Assembly (NCBI RefSeq): GCF_014651595.1
Contig: NZ_BMXE01000010.1
Location: 1 to 64,000, forward strand
Direction of reading: 5' to 3'
Length of the DNA stretch: 64,000 nt
Source: Pseudovibrio japonicus
Lineage (GTDB): Bacteria > Pseudomonadota > Alphaproteobacteria > Rhizobiales > Stappiaceae
Numbering within the stretch: position 1 is the stretch's first letter; each line of letters starts with the position of its first letter. The translations under genes were made by a program, and so were the position numbers. Positions 54,226-62,459 of this stretch are shown here, piece after piece. The notes under the pieces were generated by a model. That model searched no databases, was not told the DNA's origin, and saw only the letters and a list, made by a program, of their open reading frames with translations.

Positions 54226-55356
54226 CTAATCCAGCGTGCGCTTGAATCTCTTGAGCGCGAGTATGAGGAGCACGCCGACGAATACAAAGAGTGCATAGAC
54301 ACTTGACGATACTTCGCTCCAGTCTGCGCCTTTGAGCATGACAGCGCGCACCACTCTGAGGAAATGCGTGAGCGGGAATATCTCTCCCAGTTCCTGTGCC
54401 CAGCCCGGCATTCCTGCATAGGGGAACATGAAGCCTGAGAGCAGCAGGGATGGCAGGAAGAAGAAGAAGGTCATTTGCATGGCTTGCATCTGGGTGCGGG
54501 CGATGGTTGAAATAAAATAACCCAGCAGAATTAATGCAACGACGAAGACAAGAATGGCGCCGATGAGTAGCGTCAGATCGCCTTGAAACGGAATGTGGAA
54601 CAATATTCGGCCAGCAGTCAACACCACGGCCACCTGAACGGCTCCCACAACCAGATAGGGCAGAACCTTTCCGCACATGATCTCAAAGGGGGAGGCGGGC
54701 ATTGCCAGCAGGTTCTCCATGGTCCCGCGTTCTGTCTCACGGGTCAGGGAAATGCTTGTCATCATCACCAGAGTGAGCTGAAGGATGACGCCCAACAGTC
54801 CGGGCACAATATTATACTGGGTAATGCCTTCCGGATTGTATTTCCGGTGTATGATTGTGCTGGACCTCAAAAGATCTTGTTTCAGGCTCGGGTTCTTTTC
54901 TTTGACGGAGGCAACAGCGCGTTCAATGATTACTGGAGCGGAAGCGACTGCAGCGCCGGAGGCTGCGGGATCAGTTGCATCTGCCTCGATCAATGCGTTT
55001 GGCCTTCCAGCTTCCGCCTGCTTGGCAAAGTCGCTGGGGATGGTGACGACGAAAGTAACGTCACCCTTTCTCATTAATGTGCGTGCCTCGGATGGAGAAA
55101 GGCCCGTTGCAGTGAACTTGAAGTATTGGGAGTTTTCCAGAGCGGTGATCGCTGCGCGGGAGTACGGGTCATTTGCCAGTGCGACCAAGGCCGTTGGCAA
55201 ACCACGCGGGTCGTTGTTGATGGCGTAGCCAAACAACACCAGTTGGATTAACGGAATGCCGAGCATCATGGCGAAGGTGATACGGTCGCGGCGCATCTGG
55301 ATAAACTCTTTGATGAGCATGGCAAAAAGCCGCTGAAGTGAGAAAACGCTACTCAT
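54226..55356 (-). CDS. ABC-2-type exporter permease
   Basis: 376 aa. One N-terminal helix, a periplasmic domain (about 50-175) and five or six C-terminal helices, as in YhhJ/YbhR-type proteins. The opening AMLIKEFIQMRRDRITFAMMLGIPLIQLVLFGYAINNDPR and the ETERGTMENLLAMPASPFEIMCGKV motif are family-specific. It exports hydrophobic drugs or lipids together with the next two products. Start overlaps the ATPase stop (ATGA). Confidence 0.93.
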   Translation of the reverse strand: MSSVFSLQRLFAMLIKEFIQMRRDRITFAMMLGIPLIQLVLFGYAINNDPRGLPTALVALANDPYSRAAITALENSQYFKFTATGLSPSEARTLMRKGDVTFVVTIPSDFAKQAEAGRPNALIEADATDPAASGAAVASAPVIIERAVASVKEKNPSLKQDLLRSSTIIHRKYNPEGITQYNIVPGLLGVILQLTLVMMTSISLTRETERGTMENLLAMPASPFEIMCGKVLPYLVVGAVQVAVVLTAGRILFHIPFQGDLTLLIGAILVFVVALILLGYFISTIARTQMQAMQMTFFFFLPSLLLSGFMFPYAGMPGWAQELGEIFPLTHFLRVVRAVMLKGADWSEVSSSVYALFVFVGVLLILALKRFKRTLD

Positions 55357-56270
55357 TGCATATTGTCCGTACTGTCGCTCATAAACTTGATAAAGACATC
55401 CTCCAGATTTGTTTCTGCTTGTTCGATCCGGATGTCATTGTGTTGCTCAAGTGGTTTGAGCGCGCGTTTCAGAGCTTGCGGGTCTGTACCCGTGACGTGC
55501 AGAGCGTTGCCGAAGGGTGCAATCTGCTGCACACCATCATCAGCTTGCAGGGCCGGGATGAAACCTTCCAGATCAGGTCCTGTGAGCGTGTAGGTGTGCA
55601 GGCCGGCGCTTGCGATGACGTCGTGTAATGAGCCATCGGCTAGTAAGTTGCCATAGGAGATGTAGGTGATGCGATGGCAGCGTTCCGCCTCATCCATGTA
55701 GTGGGTAGAGACCAGTACAGTCATGCCATCAGCTGCCAGCCGGTGGATCTCCTCCCAAAAATCACGGCGGGCTTTGGGGTCCACGCCGGCGGTTGGCTCA
55801 TCCAGCAGCAGGAGTTTTGGTTTGTGCATGGTGCAGGCTGCCAAGGCGAGGCGTTGTTTCCAGCCTCCTGAGAGTTCGCCTGCCAGCTGTTTGCGGCGGG
55901 ACAGCAGGCCGAGTTTTTCCAATGTCTCGGTGGTGTGCTTCTTGATGGGCGCGAGGTTATAGAGGCGTGCAACGAAGCTCAGGTTTTCTTCGATTGTCAG
56001 GTCTTCATAGAAAGAGAATTTTTGCGTCATGTACCCGACCTGGCTTTTAATGCGCAGGCGGTCTTTGATCAGGTCGTAGCCAAGTACCTGACCGTGACCG
56101 TTATCGGGTTTGAGCAAGCCACACATCATGCGGATGCTGGTGGTTTTTCCGGAGCCGTTTGGGCCCAGGAAGCCGACGATTTCACCTGATTTGACTTTTA
56201 GCGAGACATTGTTGACGACGAGCTTTTGACCAAAGCGTTTTGTGAGGCCTGTGACTTCAATTGCGTTCAT
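55353..56270 (-). CDS. ABC exporter ATP-binding protein
   Basis: 305 aa. Walker A GPNGSGKTT (about 35-43), signature LSGGWKQRLALA, Walker B LLLLDEPTAGVDP, H-loop STHYMDEAERC. It drives the ABC-2 permease. Unlike the E. coli YbhF type it is a single, not a tandem, ATPase. Overlaps the HlyD gene by 4 bases (ATGA). Confidence 0.94.
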   Translation of the reverse strand: MNAIEVTGLTKRFGQKLVVNNVSLKVKSGEIVGFLGPNGSGKTTSIRMMCGLLKPDNGHGQVLGYDLIKDRLRIKSQVGYMTQKFSFYEDLTIEENLSFVARLYNLAPIKKHTTETLEKLGLLSRRKQLAGELSGGWKQRLALAACTMHKPKLLLLDEPTAGVDPKARRDFWEEIHRLAADGMTVLVSTHYMDEAERCHRITYISYGNLLADGSLHDVIASAGLHTYTLTGPDLEGFIPALQADDGVQQIAPFGNALHVTGTDPQALKRALKPLEQHNDIRIEQAETNLEDVFIKFMSDSTDNMQ

Positions 56271-57217
56271 TGCAGGCTGTCCAGATCAACGTCAAAAATC
56301 TGACCGGGTTTGAGCGGTGTCTGACCTGTTATTGGCTTTGCCTCAACCTCATAAACCAGTTTGTCCCGCGCTTCCAAGGAGTAGATGACGGGCGGCGTGA
56401 ACTCAGGCCCTTCTGCGATATGGGTTATCTGCATGGTTTGCGGGGTGGTGCAGCCGGAACATTTGGCACTGACCGTGGTGCCAAGTTGGAGCTTAGAATA
56501 CTGCTCTTCTGGCACGTAGAAATGAAGTTTTATGGAATTGACGGGGAGCAGGCTGGCGACTGGTGCTGTGGGACCTGCCATTTCGCCTTTATGGAGGAAG
56601 ACGTCTGTAACCCTGGCCTGTTCAGGAGCATAGATCTTGCGCTTCTCAAGAAGCCATTCCGCAAGATCCACTTTTGCCTTTGCCATTTCGTATTTGCTTT
56701 CAGCGGCGGCAATCTGGTCTTCACGCGCTGGCAGCTTTGCAACCGCAAGCTCGGCTTTCAATTCGGTGATACGCGCTTTTGCGACCACAAGGGCTGTATT
56801 GACTTCGTCAAATTTAGCTTGCGAGACAACTTTGTGGGCGAGGAGACCCTGATATCTGTCGAAAACGTTTTGGGATTGTTTGGCCTGCGCTTGTGCGGAA
56901 CGCAGAGTGGCTTTGAGGACGTCGATCTCCTCAGGGCGTTTGCCAAGCTTGAGATCATTCAGGGAAGAGAGAGCTTGCTGGAGCTGGGCTTTGGCTTCCG
57001 CCAATTTCATGTTTGCGTCGGAGGAGACCAGCTCAGCGATGAGCTGGCCTTTTTTTACCAGCTCACCTTCTTCTACTTTTACATCGGCAATCTCGGAGAG
57101 TTCCACCGGTGCGAGCTTGAGGTACTCTCCTTCAACATACCCTGCTGCGAGATTGGTGTCAGGCGCGCAAAACGAGAGCCAGCCTGCCACAAGAGGAATT
57201 GTGCAGATATCAAGCAT
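56267..57217 (-). CDS. HlyD/YbhG-type periplasmic adaptor protein
   Basis: 316 aa membrane-fusion protein. Short N-terminal hydrophobic segment ending in LSFC (possible lipoprotein Cys near 17, although Phe at -1 is unusual), then GYVEGEYLKLAPVE, a biotinyl-lipoyl part, a long coiled coil (about 65-190, rich in Ala, Lys, Glu) and a beta barrel (KLHFYVPEEQYSKLQLG). It links the ABC-2 pump to an outer-membrane channel, perhaps a TolC protein such as that at 26096. ATG 57217 overlaps the TetR stop. Confidence 0.9.
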   Translation of the reverse strand: MLDICTIPLVAGWLSFCAPDTNLAAGYVEGEYLKLAPVELSEIADVKVEEGELVKKGQLIAELVSSDANMKLAEAKAQLQQALSSLNDLKLGKRPEEIDVLKATLRSAQAQAKQSQNVFDRYQGLLAHKVVSQAKFDEVNTALVVAKARITELKAELAVAKLPAREDQIAAAESKYEMAKAKVDLAEWLLEKRKIYAPEQARVTDVFLHKGEMAGPTAPVASLLPVNSIKLHFYVPEEQYSKLQLGTTVSAKCSGCTTPQTMQITHIAEGPEFTPPVIYSLEARDKLVYEVEAKPITGQTPLKPGQIFDVDLDSLQ

Positions 57218-57917
57218 CTTTCTGACCTTTCGATAGGTCATCAAGAAGTGCGTTGATGGAGCGGTGCAGGACCGACTTAATCTGCTCCAACTCTTCCGGG
57301 CCAACGGATTGCCAGTTCATGCGCTTGAGCACCAGTGGGCGGGCAAGACGGATGTACAGGAGCTGGCCGATCATAGCAAAGATTGCAAGCTTCAGTTCAT
57401 CCGAGGAGACGGGCTGTCCGGTTGCGCGGCTGAAGAGCACTGTCACACGATCCATCAAAGGCTCAAAAATCAGGTGGTAGAGCGTTTCGATTTCCTCGGG
57501 TGAGTGAAGTACCTCTTTCAACATGAAGCCGATCACCAGCTCTGCGCGTTGGTTGGTCTGGGTGAATGTGATCATACGATCAATCATTTCCATGATCTTG
57601 TCGCGTGCGTCTTCTGGTGAAAGATGCTCAATATCGGCGAGCTTTTTTTCCATGATGACCGAGAGCACATCACCAAGCGCCATGGCGATGAAGTTGACGC
57701 AGGCGCGCTTCAGTCCGGCCTTGCCATCGAAGTGATAAGCGATGGAGGCGATGTTGGTTTTTGCCGTTTGTGCGATGGAGCGTGTGGACGTTCCAGCATA
57801 GCCCTCGTGACCGAAGTGATAGAGGGCAGCTTCAATGAGATCGCGTTTTGTCTTGGCGGAGGGGTTATCCGCTGCCAGGGCTTCGCGCAGTTCGTCAGGA
57901 GTGGGATGGTTTGACAT
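57210..57917 (-). CDS. TetR-family regulator (CerR/YbiH-like) of the ABC exporter
   Basis: 235 aa. N-terminal TetR HTH (about 20-70: ALYHFGHEGYAGTSTRSIAQTAKTNIASIAYHFDGKAGL) and a C-terminal domain like DUF1956/CecR (GFMLKEVLHSPEEIETLYHLIFEPLMDRV). ATG 57917 is preferred; ATG 57929 lies too near the operator and has no ribosome site. First gene of the operon TetR-HlyD-ATPase-permease, the same order as ybhGFSR with cecR in enterobacteria. Confidence 0.9.
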   Translation of the reverse strand: MSNHPTPDELREALAADNPSAKTKRDLIEAALYHFGHEGYAGTSTRSIAQTAKTNIASIAYHFDGKAGLKRACVNFIAMALGDVLSVIMEKKLADIEHLSPEDARDKIMEMIDRMITFTQTNQRAELVIGFMLKEVLHSPEEIETLYHLIFEPLMDRVTVLFSRATGQPVSSDELKLAIFAMIGQLLYIRLARPLVLKRMNWQSVGPEELEQIKSVLHRSINALLDDLSKGQKDA

Positions 57918-57934
57918 GACGACACCCATAATTC

Positions 57935-57950
57935 AATCAATCGATTGATT
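57935..57950. promoter_or_regulatory. TetR operator
   Basis: AATCAATCGATTGATT is a perfect 16-bp palindrome 18 bases ahead of the TetR start. TetR-family proteins of this type bind such palindromes, so it should be the self-repression site of the exporter operon. Confidence 0.75.
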
Positions 57951-58172
57951 TAATGTGGTGCTGATTTCCCTTCTTGTAAAGAGGGTGCTGCGATTTTTTT
58001 GTAAAGGGAAAACGTGGGGGGTGGGGGGGCCTAATTCTGACACTCGTCCAAATCACGTTTCGTTCTGTTCATGTTCTTGCTATCTCTGATAAATATAGAT
58101 CGTGGGGAAAAACTGAAAAAAGAGAAAAACGGCCTTGAACTACGGTCAGTTAGTGGGTAGTAACCACCTCAA

Positions 58173-58262
58173 GGACACGTGGCCGAGTGGTCGAAGGCGC
58201 TCCCCTGCTAAGGGAGTAGGCCCGGAAGGGTCTCGAGGGTTCGAATCCCTCCGTGTCCGCCA
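58173..58262 (+). tRNA. tRNA-Ser (anticodon GCU)
   Basis: 90-nt class II tRNA with CCA encoded. Acceptor stem GGACACG (58173-58179) with CGTGTCC (58252-58258), discriminator G, CCA at 58260-58262, long variable arm and T-loop GGTTCGAATCC. The anticodon loop CCTGCTAA gives GCU. Its 3' end is the left border of the integrative element that starts with the integrase gene at 58408. No second copy of the 3' end (attR) occurs before 64000. Confidence 0.96.
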
Positions 58263-58352
58263 TCCTTCCATTATTGCTAAAGTCAAATTCATCAATAAAA
58301 TCAATCCGCTATGACGGATAGATAAAGAAGTCTTGACTCTGAATCCCCTTGC

Positions 58353-58385
58353 TACATAACATTCTACATAACAAACTACATAACA
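58353..58385 (+). repeat. three TACATAACA iterons between tRNA-Ser and the integrase gene
   Basis: Exact 9-mers at 58353-58361, 58365-58373 and 58377-58385, each separated by 3 bases, i.e. a 12-bp period. TTGACT at 58333-58338 could be the -35 of the integrase promoter, with the repeats covering the -10 area and the leader. Candidate arm-type integrase sites or repressor sites. Confidence 0.75.
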
Positions 58386-58407
58386 TTTGTGTTCAGTGGA
58401 GTGTGGA

Positions 58408-59706
58408 ATGGGGTACACGTTAAGTCGCGGGATCTATTATTTTGTAAGGCGTGTTCCCAAAAGATATGCCTCTGTTGAGCCTCGTTCTCGCATTCAGATA
58501 TCGCTCAAAACCAAGAGCCCGGACGTTGCCGAAAAGAAATCCTTGCTGGTTGACGAAAGGTTGGTTGCCTACTGGGAAACTTTGCTGGCGGATAAGGGCG
58601 AGAGTGCACAAGAGCATTATGATGCGGCATTAAATTTTGCTGCAGCTCATGGCTTTGCTTACCTTTCTTTGGATGATGTGGTCGCTGCTCCGCTTGGTGA
58701 TCTGCTTGATCGGGTTGATGTGATACCTGAGAGAGAAGTGCGCAAGAAAGAATCTGCTGCAATTGCCGGTGTGTTTGGTACGTCAAAGCCAGCCAAGAAG
58801 CTCTCAAAGGTCTACGAAGAATACATTGAGCTTACTCCTGACTTGCGGGTGGGGATGAGTGATGACCAGATCCGAAAGTGGAAGAGCCCAAAACTCAAAG
58901 CCGTAAGCAATTTCATCGCTGTTGTTGGTGATAAGGATATTCGAGAGCTGAGCCGGGATGATGGGCTTGAGCTTCGGCAATGGTGGATGGACCGGATTTT
59001 GGATGAGGGAAAGAAGCCGGGAACCGCAAACAAGGATTTCACCCACCTGTCGAAAGTATTCTCAACGTGGTGTGATCTAAAGGGGGAGAGCTTGAACAAT
59101 CCTTTTTTACGGTTGCGACTGAAGGACGACAGCGTTCAAGATGAACGGCCTCCGTTTTCCCGTAACTGGATTAAAACCAAGTTGCTTGCGCCTAATGCAT
59201 TTGGGGCAACCAATGAGGAAGCCGTTTTAATTCTTAAGACCCTGATTAATACCGGCCTGCGTCCTTCAGAGGTGATCGGGGCAAAGCTTGAGCACTTCAA
59301 GACCACTCACAATATCCCGCATATCAGCATTGAAGAGTATCGCGCTGAACGCCAGATGAGGAAGCTCAAGACCAAGTGGTCAGCGCGTGAGATACCACTT
59401 GTGGGCGTTTCTCTTGAGGCTGCACGGCGATTGGTGGCGCTCGGCGGCGTGAAAAAGTACTACCTGAAGTCAGATCAATGGTCAGCACTCATCAATAAAG
59501 CGCTGGACGAGCGCAAGCTGCGGGAAACAGATCATCACACTGCTTACTCGCTACGGCACTCTTTTGAAGACAGTTTGTTGGAGGCTGGGGTGGATCATCG
59601 TTTGCGCGTGGAGTTGATGGGGCATTCCTACGAGCGGCCAAAGTATGGGGAAGGGGGAAGTTTGCAATTGAAGCGTGAGCAGATAGAGAAGATAGCTTTC
59701 TATTGA
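58408..59706 (+). CDS. tyrosine recombinase / site-specific integrase
   Basis: 432 aa. N-terminal arm-binding part (MGYTLSRGIYYFVRRVPKRY, the DUF6538-like opening), core-binding SAM-like domain (about 135-240) and catalytic domain with Arg285 (TGLRPSE), Arg383 in YSLRHSF (YxxR instead of HxxR, a common variant), His406 (LMGHS) and the nucleophile Tyr413. ATG 58408 follows GGAGTGTGG. It sits 146 bases behind tRNA-Ser, in the orientation typical for tRNA-integrated elements, and catalyses integration/excision there. Confidence 0.94.
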   Translation: MGYTLSRGIYYFVRRVPKRYASVEPRSRIQISLKTKSPDVAEKKSLLVDERLVAYWETLLADKGESAQEHYDAALNFAAAHGFAYLSLDDVVAAPLGDLLDRVDVIPEREVRKKESAAIAGVFGTSKPAKKLSKVYEEYIELTPDLRVGMSDDQIRKWKSPKLKAVSNFIAVVGDKDIRELSRDDGLELRQWWMDRILDEGKKPGTANKDFTHLSKVFSTWCDLKGESLNNPFLRLRLKDDSVQDERPPFSRNWIKTKLLAPNAFGATNEEAVLILKTLINTGLRPSEVIGAKLEHFKTTHNIPHISIEEYRAERQMRKLKTKWSAREIPLVGVSLEAARRLVALGGVKKYYLKSDQWSALINKALDERKLRETDHHTAYSLRHSFEDSLLEAGVDHRLRVELMGHSYERPKYGEGGSLQLKREQIEKIAFY

Positions 59707-60446
59707 AATGCTACGCTTGCGGATCGTGTTGTATTCTAAAGCCTAGGTAATGGCCTCCTTCATATACCCCGCACCCCACTTTGGTCCGGTGATTGTCGCT
59801 AGCTCTTTCACTCAAGCGGACAATTCTACTGAAATGAAACTTAAACCGTGAGGGGTTGTAAGGGGGTTACGGCGCGGTTTGTTTTTTTTGGGAGCTCTTT
59901 TCCGTGTGTAATGTTAGTTCGCCTCTGTGTGGTTGGTTTCTAATTGCTCTGTGACGATTGTTGAGGGGAGGGTGGATCAAAAGTTCGGAAGTTGAAGGTC
60001 CTTTACCCGACCCGATATATCTCAGAGATTTTTTTTTCCTGAACTGCAATTCTGAGGCGCTACTGCTTCAATGTGTGAAGCGGTTTGTTGCATGGTGGGT
60101 GTTGCTAGCAGTTGGGGATATAAATCTTTTTATATCAATAGGTTGAATTGATAGGCGTTGGGTAAGTGAAGCTCTTTCAGCCTTTTTGATTTCATGGTTC
60201 CTGGGCGCATGGTTTTCTTTCGACTGCCAGCAATGGAAGGGGGCAGGAAAAGTTCAGAAGCTCGAAGTTAAGGACCGGCGTGGATAAGCAGATTTTTTTT
60301 CGCACGCAACTTTTAGAGGGGGGTGGTCCAAATATCTAGAGCGGTGCAAGTTGAGGACCGGAGGGGGAGGGTTTTTGCGTAAAAAGTGCGAATTGAAGGC
60401 AAAAAGCCCAATGGATTGGTTTCAGTTTTGAAACTTTGCAACCAAA
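59707..60446. repeat. noncoding stretch with degenerate repeats and T runs
   Basis: No gene supported. Three related units occur: a G-rich run, then AAGTTGAAGGTCC (59989-60001), AAGTTAAGGACC (60265-60276) and AAGTTGAGGACC (60348-60359), each followed within 50 bases by a T run (60029-60038, 60293-60300, 60371-60375). A fourth G-rich/T-run unit without the core lies at about 59850-59895. The function is unknown. Confidence 0.5.
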
Positions 60447-61020
60447 TTTGCTACTAATAATCTCTTTGTTACATAAAAATATATTAATAATATCAATAAG
60501 TAAGATAATTTAGTTTCAAAGTTGCAAGAGTAGCAGAGAAAAATAGGCTCGGGTTTTGTTTTTGGCCTTAGATGAATAATTCACCACCTTATTTTTCGTG
60601 TTCGGAGATGCTGCAATTTTGCGCGACTAGATTGCAGGCTGCTGGGGTGTGGGGCACTATATATAGTTTCTTGTACACCTTCGATATGCCTGTTTCCTAT
60701 TCAAGATACCTTCAAAACTCTGCTACTTTTGCAACTTTGAAACTTTGGTATTAACGTACTGAAAGTAATCAATAATTATGGTAGCAAAACAGTGGGTAGC
60801 AGGTAGCAACTTTTTTCGTTTGCTACCTTTTGAGCTGCGGCTGACTGGCTCGGCGATTTTCTACGCCATCTGGTGCGGTTCGGATGGAATTCAGGGAAGT
60901 TCGGAAAACGCAGAAAAGGCCCCTAAAACCGTTGTTTGCGCAGGATCGCAAACACAAGACGTAGTACTAATACCAGCTTAAAGAGTATTCTCCACAAAGC
61001 GCAGTACCCCTTTTGCTACT
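60447..61020. repeat. cluster of GTAGCA/TGCTAC motifs with a 27-bp inverted repeat; candidate replication origin
   Basis: Eight copies of GTAGCA or its complement: near 60449, 60530, 60721, 60781, 60796, 60803, 60821 and 61014. The 27-bp sequences at 60512-60538 and 60718-60744 are inverted copies with 26 matches, 179 bases apart. GGTAGCAA (60802-60809) and TTGCTACC (60820-60827) form a hairpin. Only very short open frames (60572-60754, 60778-60981) without ribosome sites are present. The location ahead of primase genes suggests an iteron-type origin or a control region. Confidence 0.55.
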
Positions 61021-61133
61021 TACCCAGATTAAGTTACAGTGTTTTATGGGTGGCTAGGGTAGCTCCTGAACGGTCGGATATCGCACCCGGCCTGCCACCT
61101 GCTCACTAAGTGCGACCGCCGAGCGAGGGCGAA

Positions 61134-62054
61134 ATGGGAAAGCTAGGTGGCGTCAGAAAGAGGCTAGAAGATTTTCTCCTTCCTGAAGATCGGGAAGAGA
61201 TCGAGCGTCGCCGGGAGGACATTAGAAAAAAACTGCGCCACCTCGTTCTGCTTCCGTTTAATAGATCATTTAAAGAGCAAAACGAGGATGTAGATCAGAA
61301 CTCCCTGTCTGATGATGCAAAGGAGTACTTTTTTGGAAGGTATGTCAAATTACCTTGGCATTACTCGTTGCTTCCAGTTGTTTTGCAGGGAGCAAAGTTA
61401 AGTGAAGCTGAGTTTTTGAATATGTTCCCAAAACAGACCGAGACTTTGCATTCCTTCGTTAAAATCAATCCATATTACTTTGCAGTTGATATGGTCGAAT
61501 ATGAAGCACGCCAGTACATACTATCGGGCCATATTTTAGCTGCTGCGGTAAATGAAAAAGAAGTAATCACTAGTCAAGAGGACAATCCTCAGTTGGTCGA
61601 TAAGATCAAAGATGGTGTTTTCAATCTGGAGGGTTTTGAGGATACTATTTTTATCCGATCTGATGAAGCTTCTACCGGCCTTAGAGAGTTTCCCAAAAAA
61701 TCAATCACAGAGAAGCTCTCTGGTGACCGAAAACCTGATTGGCGCGAAATTGTAGAGGTTCATCCAGTACTGCAACTCAAGGATAAAAATAGACGAGGTA
61801 GGGCATATATTCGGCACAATAAGAAATACATTGTGGAGGCTATCACAGGCTATATGGAGGGAGAATACGGTACTCATCGCAAAGCAGTTGAGGCGATGGT
61901 TGCAAAATATCCGGCTTCGACTAAGGGGAAAGACGGCCACATTTATTCAGACGCAGATGATGGTGGTAGTGGGTGGTTATACGAAAGGGTCCATAACATT
62001 GTGGAAACATTAGAAGAAAAAGGCTTTTACCCTAAAACACCAGAAGAAACCTAA
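61134..62054 (+). CDS. hypothetical protein of the integrative element
   Basis: 306 aa, not recognised. Charged N terminus with a likely helix (LEDFLLPEDREEIERRREDIRKKL), an all-soluble middle part, and a C-terminal segment that looks like a helical DNA-binding unit (YIVEAITGYMEGEYGTHRKAVEAMVAKYP). ATG 61134 follows GCGAGGGCGAA. It precedes the AlpA-like gene by 72 bases and is probably part of the element's replication or control module. Confidence 0.7.
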   Translation: MGKLGGVRKRLEDFLLPEDREEIERRREDIRKKLRHLVLLPFNRSFKEQNEDVDQNSLSDDAKEYFFGRYVKLPWHYSLLPVVLQGAKLSEAEFLNMFPKQTETLHSFVKINPYYFAVDMVEYEARQYILSGHILAAAVNEKEVITSQEDNPQLVDKIKDGVFNLEGFEDTIFIRSDEASTGLREFPKKSITEKLSGDRKPDWREIVEVHPVLQLKDKNRRGRAYIRHNKKYIVEAITGYMEGEYGTHRKAVEAMVAKYPASTKGKDGHIYSDADDGGSGWLYERVHNIVETLEEKGFYPKTPEET

Positions 62055-62126
62055 ATCTTCCCAAATGACTGCACCCCGCTGTCTGGGGTTCCTTGGTGTT
62101 GTTTCAACTGCAATGGAGCAACGCCA

Positions 62127-62459
62127 ATGCGAGAGCATCCTCCAAATGATCAGCTCTTATCACGAACTGAGGTTCATACGCATTTTGGATTGACACAAAG
62201 GTTTCTTGAGGGAGCTGCCTGTAAAGGTGGTGGCCCGACTTTTGTGAAAATTGGTCGGTCCGTGCGCTATCGCGCTGGTGATGTGCGGGTATGGATCGAA
62301 ACACGGCGCATAGCGCCTGTCCCTGAGGTTCCAAAAGGACGCTCAGCACCAAAAATAACTTCACTAGATGCTGACTGGCAGACTATAGGCGACTTGGCAA
62401 ACGCACTTGTTGCCAAGATTGCAACCCTTCGGGCAAAGGAGGGTGGCACCAATGAGTGA
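62127..62459 (+). CDS. AlpA-like excisionase-family DNA-binding protein
   Basis: 110 aa. MerR-like winged HTH of the AlpA/excisionase type in the first 65 residues: LLSRTEVHTHFGLTQRFLEG, GGGPTFVKIGRSVRYRAGDVRVWIE. The tail is unrelated. Such proteins control integrase expression or excision of P4-like elements. It overlaps the primase gene by 8 bases. Confidence 0.85.
   Translation: MREHPPNDQLLSRTEVHTHFGLTQRFLEGAACKGGGPTFVKIGRSVRYRAGDVRVWIETRRIAPVPEVPKGRSAPKITSLDADWQTIGDLANALVAKIATLRAKEGGTNE

Noticed and set aside
54226-57217. Part of the 44-54 kb sugar pathway
   Set aside because: The exporter is convergent to the deacetylase gene, separated by a terminator and has its own TetR regulator and operator.
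58353-58385. CRISPR array start
   Set aside because: Repeat of 9 bp with 3-bp gaps; far too short for repeats and spacers, no cas genes.
60572-60981. Two small open frames (60572-60754 and 60778-60981)
   Set aside because: They lack ribosome sites and their sequence mostly translates the GTAGCA repeats and hairpin.
60447-61020. CRISPR array or tRNA cluster
   Set aside because: Motifs are irregularly spaced and occur in both orientations, and there is no cloverleaf.
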